From: Stratiolaelaps scimitus
Taxonomy: Eukaryota > Arthropoda > Arachnida > Mesostigmata > Laelapidae
Assembly: GCA_019614645.1 (NCBI GenBank)
Contig: JABWDB010000002.1
Span: 18,079,501-18,143,500 of the forward strand
Direction: 5' to 3'
DNA: 64,000 nucleotides
Shown here: piece by piece, positions 12,915-25,225 of the stretch
How positions within the stretch are numbered: position 1 is the first letter of the stretch
How the letters are laid out: every line of letters starts with the position of its first letter
Made by a program: the position numbers and the translations under genes
Notes under the pieces: model-generated
Databases searched by the model: none
The model's input: only the letters and a program-made list of their open reading frames with translations
Told to the model about the DNA's origin: nothing

Positions 12915-15660
12915 TATATAGTAACCCATTGTTCCAGCAGTAATTGGTTGACAATTCAGAAATCAGAGAAACGAGAGACCACGAATGGTGTACTTTTGTA
13001 TCGTTTCTTGCTGTAGATATTTTACATGATAATTATGATGTTGCTACGAGCGAAAAAGAATAAATTAAGAATGGCTGTTGGTTTAGAAACGTGGAAACTT
13101 GAAATCGTGCGTCTTCGCTATGGATTTATTCTTGATAGACGTTTCCCAAACTGTGTCTTCACTGATGTTCTTGTCAAAGACAAACATTTAAAGCTAAAAA
13201 GGGAAGATTTGTCCACACTCTTTTTATATGCGCATCTATACCAGAATTTCTCCTTCAGAAAAAACATAGTTAAGTGCGACGCATTAATTATATGGAAGTT
13301 TCAAGGGCTGTGTTTTTGGGCTTATCAAGATAAATTGCTGTTTCTTTAGTTGTTTTGTCAATATCTAGTGAAAAAGTTGTATTGTTGCTAAATGGGCTCT
13401 AGTATGATTTAGGCTTTGATTTTTTTTTTAGAATGCACTTCCGACGTCAGTAACACGTTGACACGTGTGCTGGTATTAGTTATATTATTTAATAATATAA
13501 ATAACGAGTCAATAAAAATATACAAACCACAGACGTAATCAGCCCTCGTCTGCGGTTGTAACAGCTCGATAATCAAGGGTGTTTTTGTGTTAGGTCTTCT
13601 AATAATGTGTTTTTGAAGAAGAATAAGTTTCAAATAGTTTGCGCAATTTAAATCGTTTGTTGTTTTCGAAATTCGTGCAGCTGGTAGCTGTAAATAATTG
13701 ATCAAATATAGACAGAACTATAGATAGTGAAACTGATTCGCCCTTCAGCCAAACCCGCGCGTCGCTTCAGAATAATGAGGGAAACTTCAGCAAGGTTGGT
13801 AAGGAGAGGTCAGATGATATATCTGTGCCCATCGCATTGACACATCCTCAGAGAGCCCAAGGCGAGGGAATAAAATAAACAGGTGTATTAGGAATGGTCT
13901 GTGATGGTTTAATGGGCCCCCGAAATTCTTGAATGCTGGGGAAGTAATCTTTATAAGCGCTTATATAGTCCACTAGTTGACGTCTGTGTGTATTCGTATA
14001 TTTTCGATGGCATCGGTTTGCCAACACCTAGTGAGACACCGTCCGTATTTTGTGCACTCCTGTGCTTGTTCGTGTATGAATATTTGGCATCCGTGTTAAT
14101 GGCATTGGGCAGAGCTGGCGAACCAAGAATGACAAAAATTCGATTTTTACGCTACGTAAGTCTCAACGAAAGTAAAAATTGTGAAAGACTCGCTAAGTAA
14201 CTTGCCAGGCGTGGAAAACGTATCTCGTGGCGTTCGGCTGACAATCTCCTTATGCCACACAAGTAGTTAACGTTAACTTAAATTTTGCTCATAGTTAGAG
14301 AATAGCTTCATTCTAAGGGAACTAGCTACATTGATAACAAGGATTGGCAGGAAGCATTGCCTAGTGGCGGGTATACCTCGCTTAACAATAAGTAGAATTT
14401 TAATTTTCAAAAATACATTTGCATTAATTTTCGTATGTCATTGATATAATATGGATCTCCTCTCATTCTAACAGCCATCACATCAGTCAGTCATCAATTA
14501 CAGTATGAAATTACACAATGAAACGTAGGCAAAAAGTGTGAGATCAGGAGCGGCGAACGACGGACTAATTTACCGTCCTATCTTGGTTTCATTTGAAGGG
14601 AAACGTTTTGTCGACTGATCGCTTTGTCAGGCAGCTCCGAGAAACCGCATGACACCACGTTGGCTGATGATTACTGGTAGTTATACATTTAAGGCCTGCA
14701 TCGGTCCGTGCCTCATCCGAGATGTGCGCCTTTGAGCATAACATCTATATAGAAAGGATTGACCTCTCAATTTGGCCATTTGTTTATAATATTATCAGTC
14801 CCCACAAGGTGACATGCACTGTTGTGAGGAAGACAAACATACGACATACGCTAGCCTTGATTGACTTGGATAAAACAAAGAAGTTAGAATGTGCTTACAA
14901 TCCATCACACATTGTGAAGCGATGTGCCTATGTACATACATGTAGGCCTTTAATTACCGAACTTCGAGTAAAAATAAAATGAATGAATAAATCCATTATT
15001 AATGAGAACGAAAGATGAAATTTATCGACGGATACCATTTGTGGAAAAACAAAATAACAACTTAATAATCATTAAAATTAATGAACGAATATTACAACTT
15101 TAAAGTTAGCTTTAATTTACTGAAAAAAAACAGCCATGATTGATAAATAATCTGGGGTTCGAACCCGAGAACTACTACAGCTTCGCGATCCCCTTCAATA
15201 AACACGCATAGGCCGAGTTACTCAATTTTCTCATTCGACAAAAGAAGTGAGCAACTACACGTTGCGGCCATACATCAAAAATCAAAATTCTGTTCATCTG
15301 ACCGTAGAATTAAAGAAATAGATAATCCTGTATGACGCATAATTCATTGACAAACCAAAAATTGAAAGTCATCCAACCCAGTGCTAATCGTGTGTGAAAG
15401 CCACGTTGCCATAGCAACCGGTGTGACGCTCTCGAACCGGTCCCAGTCGTCCCAGAACCGCCGCTTCTGGCTCTGTGTCGATATTGAGTTCAGCTGGAGT
15501 TCATATAGCAATTTGTTCGCTTTTGCACTATTTGTTTGCTTTTTTTTTATTGGGAAATAGCCGAGTGTCTATTACTGTACTAACATAGTTAAATGTGAGA
15601 TATACATTGATTCATGTTGCAATAAGATATAGTTCATGACAAACGCGTATGGACTAGAGC
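12915..15660. other. Gene-free AT-rich stretch
   Basis: The first part is the 3' UTR of MRPS28. The rest is AT-rich DNA with only short chance ORFs. A perfect internal pol III B-box-like sequence (GGTTCGAACCC) occurs at about 15156-15166. I could not build a convincing cloverleaf around it on either strand. No other feature is visible. Confidence 0.5.
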
Positions 15661-16010
15661 CTAGGTGCTTACAATGATCGCCGGGGGCCGTGGCGGGTCC
15701 CTGTAATCCTGCTTCTGGGAGGCTGGTGCATGGGATGTCCACGGGCTGGGGCTACCCTCCGTTGATTGTCGATGTCGATCGGGTGTCCGCACTAAGCTCG
15801 GCGTCCACATGGCTGCTTCTAGGGAACTGGAAGTGTCCAGGTCGGCTGATGAGGGGCGCATAGGCTCAGGGCGGAAACGCAGCAGGCAAAAGTCCCCGCG
15901 CTCTGCAGTAGTGGGATCGCACCCGTGAATGGGCGTCCTCGGAGGGCCCAGCCCTCTGGTTGGACCTAGCACCCTACCCTTTTGTAGGGGTCAATTTTTT
16001 TTTGCCCATT
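15661..16010 (-). other. GC-rich island, possible decayed mobile element
   Basis: This roughly 320-bp block is clearly richer in G+C than the AT-rich DNA on both sides. It is open on the minus strand for 103 codons (15972-15661), with a Pro/Ser/Arg-rich, unrecognised product. The abrupt edges and composition suggest an inserted and decayed transposon segment, but no diagnostic domain is visible. It could also be a non-coding exon or a CpG-rich regulatory island. Confidence 0.25.
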
Positions 16011-16244
16011 TTATATATAGCTCATTCCAGCCAGTATTTCCAACCAACACAAGCTGACAGAAATTTTTTTGGAGTTAATTTTTTACCAGGTGAATAGAAC
16101 TTTTTCATTGCGAACTTAAGGGTTAAAATTAAGACCAAGTCTCACATCGGGCGTATTTCCTTGTTACTCTAGGGTCTACGCCCGTTAAAACCTCGGGCCT
16201 TGCTGGCTCGGCAGCTCGGTAGTGAGGATCCCGCCGAGAAGATT

Positions 16245-16315
16245 TAGGTTGATCCGGGACCCTAGATCTTGCGTTTCCGCTGTAAGCTACTGCTCTCCCA
16301 TCGAGCCATTTGTAG
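16245..16315 (-). repeat. tRNA-like sequence, possible SINE head
   Basis: On the minus strand an A-box-like TGGCTCGATGGGAGAGC (16308-16292) is followed about 30 nt later by a weak B-box-like GGGTCCCGGATC (16262-16251). The spacing is right for an internal pol III promoter. The D-arm end GGGAGAGC is tRNA-like. The B box departs from consensus and no complete cloverleaf is apparent. It is better read as a tRNA-derived repeat or tRNA pseudogene than as a working tRNA. Confidence 0.3.
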
Positions 16316-19300
16316 ATATATAAACGAATCGTGTTTGTTTACAGTAACGCTAGGCTATTCTTCTTGCTTTCTTCTACACCAATATTTGTACTGATAGCTA
16401 ATAAATACTATAAAAAAATAACGAACGATATAACTCCGATAATGAATAATCTGGGTGCATTATCGACATAATTTAAAGTCAAATATGTGAAAACTAGGTA
16501 CTTAGAGTTGTCCCGAAGTGCCATATGCGTATGTACGCGCAAGGGCCTTGGTGTACTACCAACTCGTCACGTGTGAGCCTGTATTGTTCCAAGATTAGGT
16601 ATATGACCCATAGATTTTAAGTTTTTCTGTAAATGACTCTCAGCTATCCCTTCCACACACAGAAGGTGACGCGGTCATTTTTGGCATTGCTTCAACTGGT
16701 ACTTGAGATGTGGACCTCGATAAGAGCACTCGGAAAGCTTCGTGAGACCTGGTGATTGTCATAGTACTTATGATCACAGTGAAGATAATAACAAGACAAA
16801 GATGACGATCACAATGCCGGAAGGCTCCTGCCGGCGGAAATATATATCACAGTCGATGGAAAAAGTAAAGTTTCTTAGCCGCCGCAACAAATATTCAACA
16901 CCGGCACTGAAATCAAGGCGAGCGGTCTCTCACTCGCAGATGAAACGCTGACTAAAATAAGAATCTCAATGGGCTTCTATTATTATATCTATATATCATC
17001 TCATATTATAAAAACTAAAATTAGAGAGTTTAAAGTATTAGTCGGTGGTGCCACCCGAAGTAAAAAATTTGCATACCGCGCTCATGTCGGTAACAGCGAA
17101 GGAAGGGCTCCAGGGCAAACTTCGGATTTAGTGATTAAAGATAGCAGAAAGAATTCATAAAATGAACCTGCACAAAAGTTACTTTACTTGACAATGTCAA
17201 ACTTTGGTTACTGCCCTGTTAGATTGGGCTAGTTTGCGAACACTCCATGATCTGATTTCGTGATTTTATTGTAGAGTCCTCAAGGGAGGGTTATTATAAC
17301 CAGAAAATTATTGGACCACTTCCCCCATTAAATTTAGTAAAATAAAATAAATATACATATACATATCCATTATCAAAATTTTACTATTTCCTATCACTGA
17401 AATTGGTAGCAATGCGGAATACAGCAGCGCTTTATATTTATGCTGTAAACACACTATATACTGATAGTACTACCTGACCGAAAAACATTGTCATGACTAA
17501 TTAAAAGACACAAGCGAACGAAAGAATGATACGAGACGTCTATAAATCTGTCCAACAATTGCGTGTGGCGATATATAGATATGCATACATACGTCCCGCC
17601 TGATAATGGTGCAGATCTACAGATTCAACTCCTGAGTGCCGCCAACACCTGTTGCCAAGTTTGCTACGTAATGCCGCACTGCCAGAATCTGCAGACATGT
17701 TTATATATGGGGGCGTGAAGACATCACTTGTCGGAGGCGGCGGGGGCGGAGTGCTACTATATTGAGCAACATGGAGGCCAAGGGATGTCTACCCCCCCCC
17801 CTGTCGTAGACAACTGCCCCACCGAAATGCAAATCTGGGTTCGGAGAGATGTGTGGAGGATTCTACGTTGTGTGAGGACTCGATTTCGGTGAGGTCGTTG
17901 ATCCGACTGTCTTGTCTCGAGTGATCACGGGGAATTCGTTCACTGCGTCCTACTTAGTCCGTCCTGGGCTCATTCGCGGAGGCATATTCATAATTGTACA
18001 TGGGTCACATAAGCAAAGCACAGACTTGGCAGCTGTCAGTGTATGGATAGTACATCTCGCTGAGTACGAACGCTCTCCTCGCAAGCCACTCTCACGACGG
18101 GCTGCTGGCCAGACGGCGAACGGTGGCACGGTCTGGCCGGAGGTGCACGGCCGGGTGCAGGACTAAATTTATCTTCGTCAGCCAACGGCTTCTCGCCGAT
18201 TATTCATCGTCCCGGATCACGGCTAAATTTGTCCGAGAGATGCTAAACAAGGCAGAGGAAAGGGGTATGTTGTCTGCATCGCCTAGTCAACGCTGCTGAT
18301 ATCGTACGGGTTACACATATCGTGCTATATCGGCTGCAGGCATGATCATCAACAATATCACGTCGGTTTGCGGGAACTCGGCAGGGAAACTCCAGAAATG
18401 CGTTCGCGGAAGTTGACCTACTTCGCTGGTTGCTTTCGCGAGTCTGGGAAAAGCTGTGTCTCGCAAATGAAAACAGGAAGCGAGAGAGAGAGAGTAAGAG
18501 AACACGAACGAGACAGCTATCCACAGGAGCCGAGAATCTTTTAGGGCGAACTCCGCAATTTTTGTTCCGCAATTGCTGTGCGTGTGGTCGTTTTGAAAGG
18601 GAATTTCAAAGAAAATTGTGGATAACGACATAATATTCCTTGTCCGAATTTGTGCAGTCAGATGTTGGTCTTGAGTTGATTGAGCCTTATTATTCTGCAG
18701 GAGCGATTTCTGCCTGCACAGATACTAGTGATAAGTGTCAGAGTTATAATGGAGGCTTATTTTTGCAGCGAATCGCTACATCGTTCACTGAACATAATAT
18801 AGCAGCAAACTACTGGTGACGTATACGAATAATAATCATAGAAAAATGCAGGAAATTTTTTTGGACATGTCCTATCCATAAAATGTCATTTTCACCCTTT
18901 GGTTAATGTAACTTACTAACGATTCGATTTTCAATAGACACATGAACAATGGTCAATTCGAAAAATGTAATCTTCTTCTACAACATTGGCATTTGTTTGT
19001 TGACTGAAACTCGAAACAGCCACCCTCGGCAGGTCACCCGAGCACATCAAGTGGCGTCTTCCCCGCTAGCATCAACAAGCGACACGGAAGGGTTTCTGCG
19101 AAGTTGACGAAATTCGAACTCCCGAAAGGCAATTCCCGCGCGATCGCTAGACGTTGGAAAACAATCCTCGAGCTGTGATTCCCAACGGCAGCCAGTCATC
19201 TGACGAACACAGGCCTAGAGATAGATCTCTAAGGCAGATTCCTTCATGTCCGCCCATTCGCCGCGCATTAACCGTTGGGCCTGAATGAAATCATATCTGG

Positions 19301-20117
19301 CGTCATATTGAAATCCGACTATTGATTGTTCGACCAATTCACAGCCTAACCAGGTTCCAGAAATTGGCCAATGTTAGAATGAGTGGGGTCCGCTGGTCTA
19401 CAAGAAATATGGCCTAGTAGTTGTGCATATAGAATAGTATATCTAAAACCCAGCGATTTCGATGCCAACGCTTCTCGGAATCGAAATGTATTATCTTTCT
19501 GCAACCAGTCCGTAGAAATTGTCGACATTGTGCCACAGTAAAATATCACGCCTCGGTGGCCGTCGCTATTATGGCCAATCAGCTTGGTGATGTACACACC
19601 GCAACCTGTCGTTATAGTTCTGCGTTCACATGTGCAACGCCTACAGATTTCATGCCGCTTGTTAACATCCGTGACTTTGCGACCAGAACGTTTCGGTGCG
19701 TGAAAATGGTGAAATTTGTGTTTAAACGAAAACAGACATTCGCAATACAACTTCAACTAATCGTATCGACGTTCGCAGCCTTTGCCTTGATGTATTATCT
19801 TGTAGGCTTGCGTACAGTCTCCGTTCTCTATGAGTCACTCGCCAACTGGCTCGCCTTGCTAATGGACCGCAGCCAATGGCCAATTTACGACACGGCGATG
19901 ATGGCTAACCGAACTACGATACAATAGTCACACAAGCACACAGTCACACACGGCCAGAGAGAGAGAGAGAGAGAGAGAGAGCAGATGAAATGCAAAATTC
20001 AGTCGTTCCCCCTTTTTTTCGCGGAATAATAACACAACAACGTCATAGCACCCTGCCACCGAAGCGTGATCTCGTAACCTAAGCGCCATAACCTCCGCGC
20101 CTTTTTGCACAGTGCAA

Positions 20118-20119
<2 letters not shown>

Positions 20120-20149
<30 letters not shown>
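20120..20149. repeat. (GA)n microsatellite
   Basis: About 15 uninterrupted GA units. A similar, shorter tract lies 140 bp upstream at 19959-19981. Confidence 0.95.
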
Positions 20150-20152
<3 letters not shown>

Positions 20153-20531
20153 CCTTGGCGACGGTAAAAATCCACAGAATCCATCGTTTATTCAGGGTTC
20201 AAGCCTTACTCACAATAGTATACACTAAGTAGAATTGGATCTCACGAAAACCATGCAGCACTTGTACTGCCGTCGTTAGGCTCCACCCATGAACTAGCCT
20301 AAGACATGTCTAATATTTACAACGTATGGAGATCACCCATTCACGTCTGAAGCGACAGCCTTGCTGTGGGATTCTCATACGAAGCTGCTAGCAGCCAGTC
20401 GGTCGGTCGGTCGGTCGGGCGGCATGCAATGTGGTTGATTCTGAGCCAACTCCCCATCGCCCCGTCAACCTCTCTGCCGCCTGTGATCCGATCCTGTGTA
20501 TTGCCTTTCAGTGCACATCACTCTCACGTCT

Positions 20532-20533
<2 letters not shown>

Positions 20534-20566
<33 letters not shown>
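20534..20566. repeat. (TA)n microsatellite
   Basis: About 16 uninterrupted TA units in non-coding DNA. Confidence 0.95.
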
Positions 20567-20569
<3 letters not shown>

Positions 20570-21720
20570 TCTCTGACCCAGCGCGTAATGAGCGCAACAC
20601 CGTAAATCAGTCGAGCTATTGCTGTAGCAGTAGTCAAGCAACGAAGTCAAGACCAGCTATCCTGTGAACCTCGAGTGAATCCCGAATGAAGTGAGTTCAC
20701 GTCACTGTAAATGTGGATCGGGCACAGCGATTTGCTCGTCCATCGAGCAAATGCTAAATTGCTCGCAGAATTGCTCATGGGTGTACTCCTCACAACGACA
20801 ACATCGACAACAGCGACAATTGTTGCGAGACACACCGGAGGTCCTTTTTCAACAAACAGATGACTTCGACAAGATTCTGAAGACAGGTATTCTGCCTGCC
20901 TCTGTTTACAAGTAGCTGTGTTTTACTATGACGACCGCCACCACCATCACCACCGCTGAGCTGTCGCAAAAGACACCGTATGTGTGTCTCGAGTCTGTAG
21001 CCGGGCCGGTAACGCGCACCTCCGAACCTCGACACACTCGACGACCTGCATTACCCCCGGACCGTACGAGAAGACAAAGAAAGAGCAAATGGACACTCGC
21101 ATTCACTCACTTCGTTGTGACAACTCCACTCACTGACTGACTACTGTTCGTTTCGACGCCTGCCACGGCTACATGGTTACCACCATCGAAGACTCGAATC
21201 TCAACAAACCCCCCCTCCCGTTGCTCAAAATGCCATGTTCCGAATACTTGATGGACAGATAGCATACGCATCAGAGGCGACTGCTGTTGAGCCATTAGGA
21301 GCATGCTGAGTAGCCCGGCTGCTTGCTCATTGAGCCACGCCATGTTCAGCGGCATCGCATTCGTAGTAACAGGACGATAGATGACGATATCGCATATGAC
21401 TAGAGCAGACTCGCCGTCCATCGATGAGCGAGACGGAGAGAAAAACCACAGCGAGAAGAATGGTGAGAGCTGGACTGTTTTCATTGTAACTGAAAACACC
21501 GTCGGTACAATCAGCAACGATCAGACGTTGGATGGCGCAGAGAATGACACTCAGTCAGGAGTTACGCGACTACTCACAATTGGCAGATAGAGAACACATC
21601 GCTGGTGCATAGGGAACGAGATTGAACTCGTCTTGTTACTGCAAAGCTTGCGGCGAATCAGGCAAATCAAGCTTGCCCAAGGTGGACAACCGCCACCCCG
21701 TGCGATAGGTTCGAGACAAG

Positions 21721-21725
<5 letters not shown>

Positions 21726-21764
<39 letters not shown>
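21726..21764. repeat. (TA)n microsatellite
   Basis: About 19 uninterrupted TA units, preceded by a short ATATG variant. Confidence 0.95.
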
Positions 21765-21766
<2 letters not shown>

Positions 21767-24700
21767 TCGAATTCATCAGCACTCGCTGGCGGATTTCGAC
21801 TAAATTTTCAGAGCTGTGTGCGTTCAGTCGACGATCGTAGCTATTCTACTGCATCGATGGTGGCTGATGCTTCGGCTGCCTCTTCTGGCAAACAACACTT
21901 CTCACTTCAACCACGAGGACGTACGCGGTTGACGCAGCTTAGATCGGCAGAGACGACGACGACGACTTGAGGTCCTCAATGAGATAAGATCAAAGTCTCA
22001 CAACTGCTGTTGCCGCCGAGGTCCACCTCGGCGCTACCTTCAACTACAATTGGGCCTGTAACTCGAGTGTCTTCTCGTTAGACGCTAAGATCTCTCCATG
22101 GAGATAAACGAGCAGGCCAATTGAACGAACGAACGAATGACTGCTGAGAAGAAGCGGGAGGGCAGAGCACTGCGGAGAACTCAGATACAACGTGGCTATT
22201 CTACGCGAAACCTTGATTTTTTTTTGTATAATTGTGTTGTACCTCTCTGCCTGAGTAGGGTTTTTTTTCTAGAAATCGAAGAGGCACAACCTTGAATCGT
22301 GAATATCAATGTAAAAATCTGTGTTTTCGGTGCTAAAGCTAGGCAGCATTTACGAACATGGAGAAAATTATTGCGAGTCCGGATGGATGACTACAGGATG
22401 ACTTTATAAACAATATGAGTTTCTGAAAAAAATACATTATTATAATAAATTTATTTTCAGTAATAAATTGACTCGTTTTCAAGTACTTTTATTTACTCAT
22501 ATGTCTTACATAGTACAGCTAATTAGATTTTCGGGCCCCGTCGAAGGTGTAACTTAATTAAAGGAGAACGCAAACATTAGCATTACGTTTCGACGTTGCT
22601 GACGGAATGTAAGGAAATTAATAAATATAATATGCAAATCGTAAATCAATAAATATAAAAATAATTCCTATGATATGATTCTGTTTCATTTCTACAGATA
22701 TATAATAACGAGTCTATATAGTATTTCTACAAAAAAACGAATATTTTTCGAAATTCTCCACTCTAGAAATTAAAAACCTCTATTTAAATCTGTTGATCTA
22801 TTCTTTACTGTAGACAAAAGTGCAAGGTGCACTTTGTTGAGATGAAAATAAAGATGCTGTTGTAACACAAAGTGGACCCAAATAAAGGTTGACTATCCGT
22901 TGATACTATATTCCCGTGGAAATAGATCGTTGAGCCGCCGTGGCGTTACGATGCAGCTGGAATCACAAACGAACTGGAGAGTACTCGTCACGAAGTGCTT
23001 CGGCAGACCCGCTAAGGAATATTGAATACGGGATGGACAGCTTAGTTTGCCGGCCTAAAATTCCCCCCAGACAGATACACCTTTGGTGGATTCACTGAGA
23101 ACAAGAGAACTACATAGAAAGCAGCCTTGAGGCAAGAAACGTAGGTGGCGTAGTAAAGATAGAGCCTTCGATATTAAGCCTATATATCATATAATAGTTT
23201 TGCCAAGTCAAATCTCGGTCCGGATTATGCTGGACGGGCCATTGGGTACTTTGGCGGGCTGCAAATGTTCAGACGCCGACTGTTGAACTGTTACGAGGAC
23301 CCCAAAGCTCTACGGGATGCGGACCAGAGAGCAGGCCATTACACGATATCGCCAGCGAGTCAACGAACTGAGACTTCGCGTACGGTAACACGGAAAAAGC
23401 CCTCTTCGCCACGGAGGCGAGTGCAGACAAATTTGTCCATTTGGCTCATATATTTTATAGTCTTTATAACACCCGTATGTGAATCTCTGATTCTAACTAA
23501 AATCAATTTAAACGTCCATCAAACGTTCATACTTTCGAGCAACTACTTTCAGATTTACATCTTCCGTGCAGTCATGAAAAGTCCCGACACCAGGAGACGT
23601 CAAGACGTCGAGACCAGCTTTGCCTCAGTTCTTGACGGAAACATTCTACATGAAACGCATGCCTCTTACTTAGATAAGCTCTAGCTCCAGAATATATATA
23701 TATATATATATATAAATTCTATATAGCTCATTTGTCAGATCTAATTTCGTTGTTATCAGTCTCATCCTAGATACTGATTCGTTATGGAGGTAAAGAACCA
23801 GCTATCTTTATAGTGGCATAACACCACAGCATGTGCTTTATCCGTTTAATAGAGATATAAAAACACTACCTGCATTAAGCCAATTATCATACGTTCCATC
23901 TGGCGGCACACTGTTACTGATAACCCTCTGTTCTCCCATGGAGCGGCTTTAACTTTGACTTCTCAACGGTTTACGCCATCTCTACAGTCAATGGCGACCA
24001 TTCAACACTTCTGCCTTATGTACGGGGTAGCAGTAGAATTGGCATAGGACTCCAGCAGATGGCCGGGCAAGCAAATAAAACACGGGAGAGAGCTGCAAGG
24101 CAGATCAGATCTCGTTCATTGTAATAAAATGGGTCTAGTATTGCATTCACCTAGTGGATTACTACACCCATTACCGTCATTATACTAACTACCGACTATA
24201 TATATATATATATATATGTTTTTTTTTGTGATGATGAAGATCACGCAGACGTGGCTCCACTTCATGATATTGTCAGATACTCTGGGACTCCGGTTTGAGG
24301 GGCAGATTTACCCAGTGAACTCGCGGCTTCACTTAAGCTTCACTCTGTGTTCGGTCCCGATCTGCATGTTATAGTCTACAAGCGATCATCACGACCAACT
24401 ACATGTCTATAATTGAAACTCCCCTATGATTTCAACTGTTTAACCGGAAGTGATTTAAGGAAATGGACAAACTGTCGAAGCATGACACCGACACTCGATC
24501 TCTGGCCGCTTTGTCGAGCCAACCTGTAAACACTCTCTCGGCTGTTTGTTGCCCCCTGCCCTCTACTACCACAGCCTTCTAGTGGTAAGTCATTGTTAAT
24601 ATCTATTTAAAATGCACATCGTTGAAGCTCAACAAGGCATCAAGTAATCCGTTCAGGAAAAAGTCAATTTCAAGTAACTTCATTGTTCGTAAAAGTAAAC

Positions 24701-25180
24701 ACCTCTATGCAGGTACCACAGGCGGTACGTGTGCATACGCTGCTCACGATCATACACAATCGAATCCAATGTACGATTGCAGTTAAATCTTCAGCAGATC
24801 TCACAAAAAAAACACACAACAAGAACAGCAACTCGAAAGAGAACGACCCAATTCATCGTATTATTGTTAGTTAGATAAATCACTCAAAGTAGTAACACAT
24901 AACAAATTCTCAAAAGAGCAAAATAAAAATCCTTCTGCTCAGAAATTGGATCGTACTTGTATTGCTCATTGTCATTCCTCTTACTCTCGAGGGTCCTTTC
25001 CACGCAACAGTGTGAGCGGTAGCGCCCCAAATGGAGCAGGCTACAGAGGTAGCGAGATACACTCTGTGTGGGTGCGTGTGTGAGAGAGAGAAAGAGAGTT
25101 GAAAAAAAAATAGATCAGTCGCAATTTTTTAGCATTAGTCTTGAGTTTAGCACCAATACAACGATCGATCAACGTCCTTA

Positions 25181-25225
25181 CTCTCTCTCTCTATCTCTCT
25201 CTCTCTCTCGAGAGAGAGAGAGAGA
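25181..25225. repeat. (CT)n/(AG)n inverted microsatellite
   Basis: A CT tract with a single TA-containing interruption runs straight into an AG tract through a CTCGAG centre (about 25205-25213). The whole is a self-complementary palindrome able to form a hairpin or cruciform. Confidence 0.9.

Noticed and set aside
19346..19927. Overlapping ORFs of 136 (minus) and 123 (plus) codons, one with a possible transmembrane helix
   Set aside because: Neither resembles a known family. The two overlap on opposite strands, and no splice or poly(A) context supports either.
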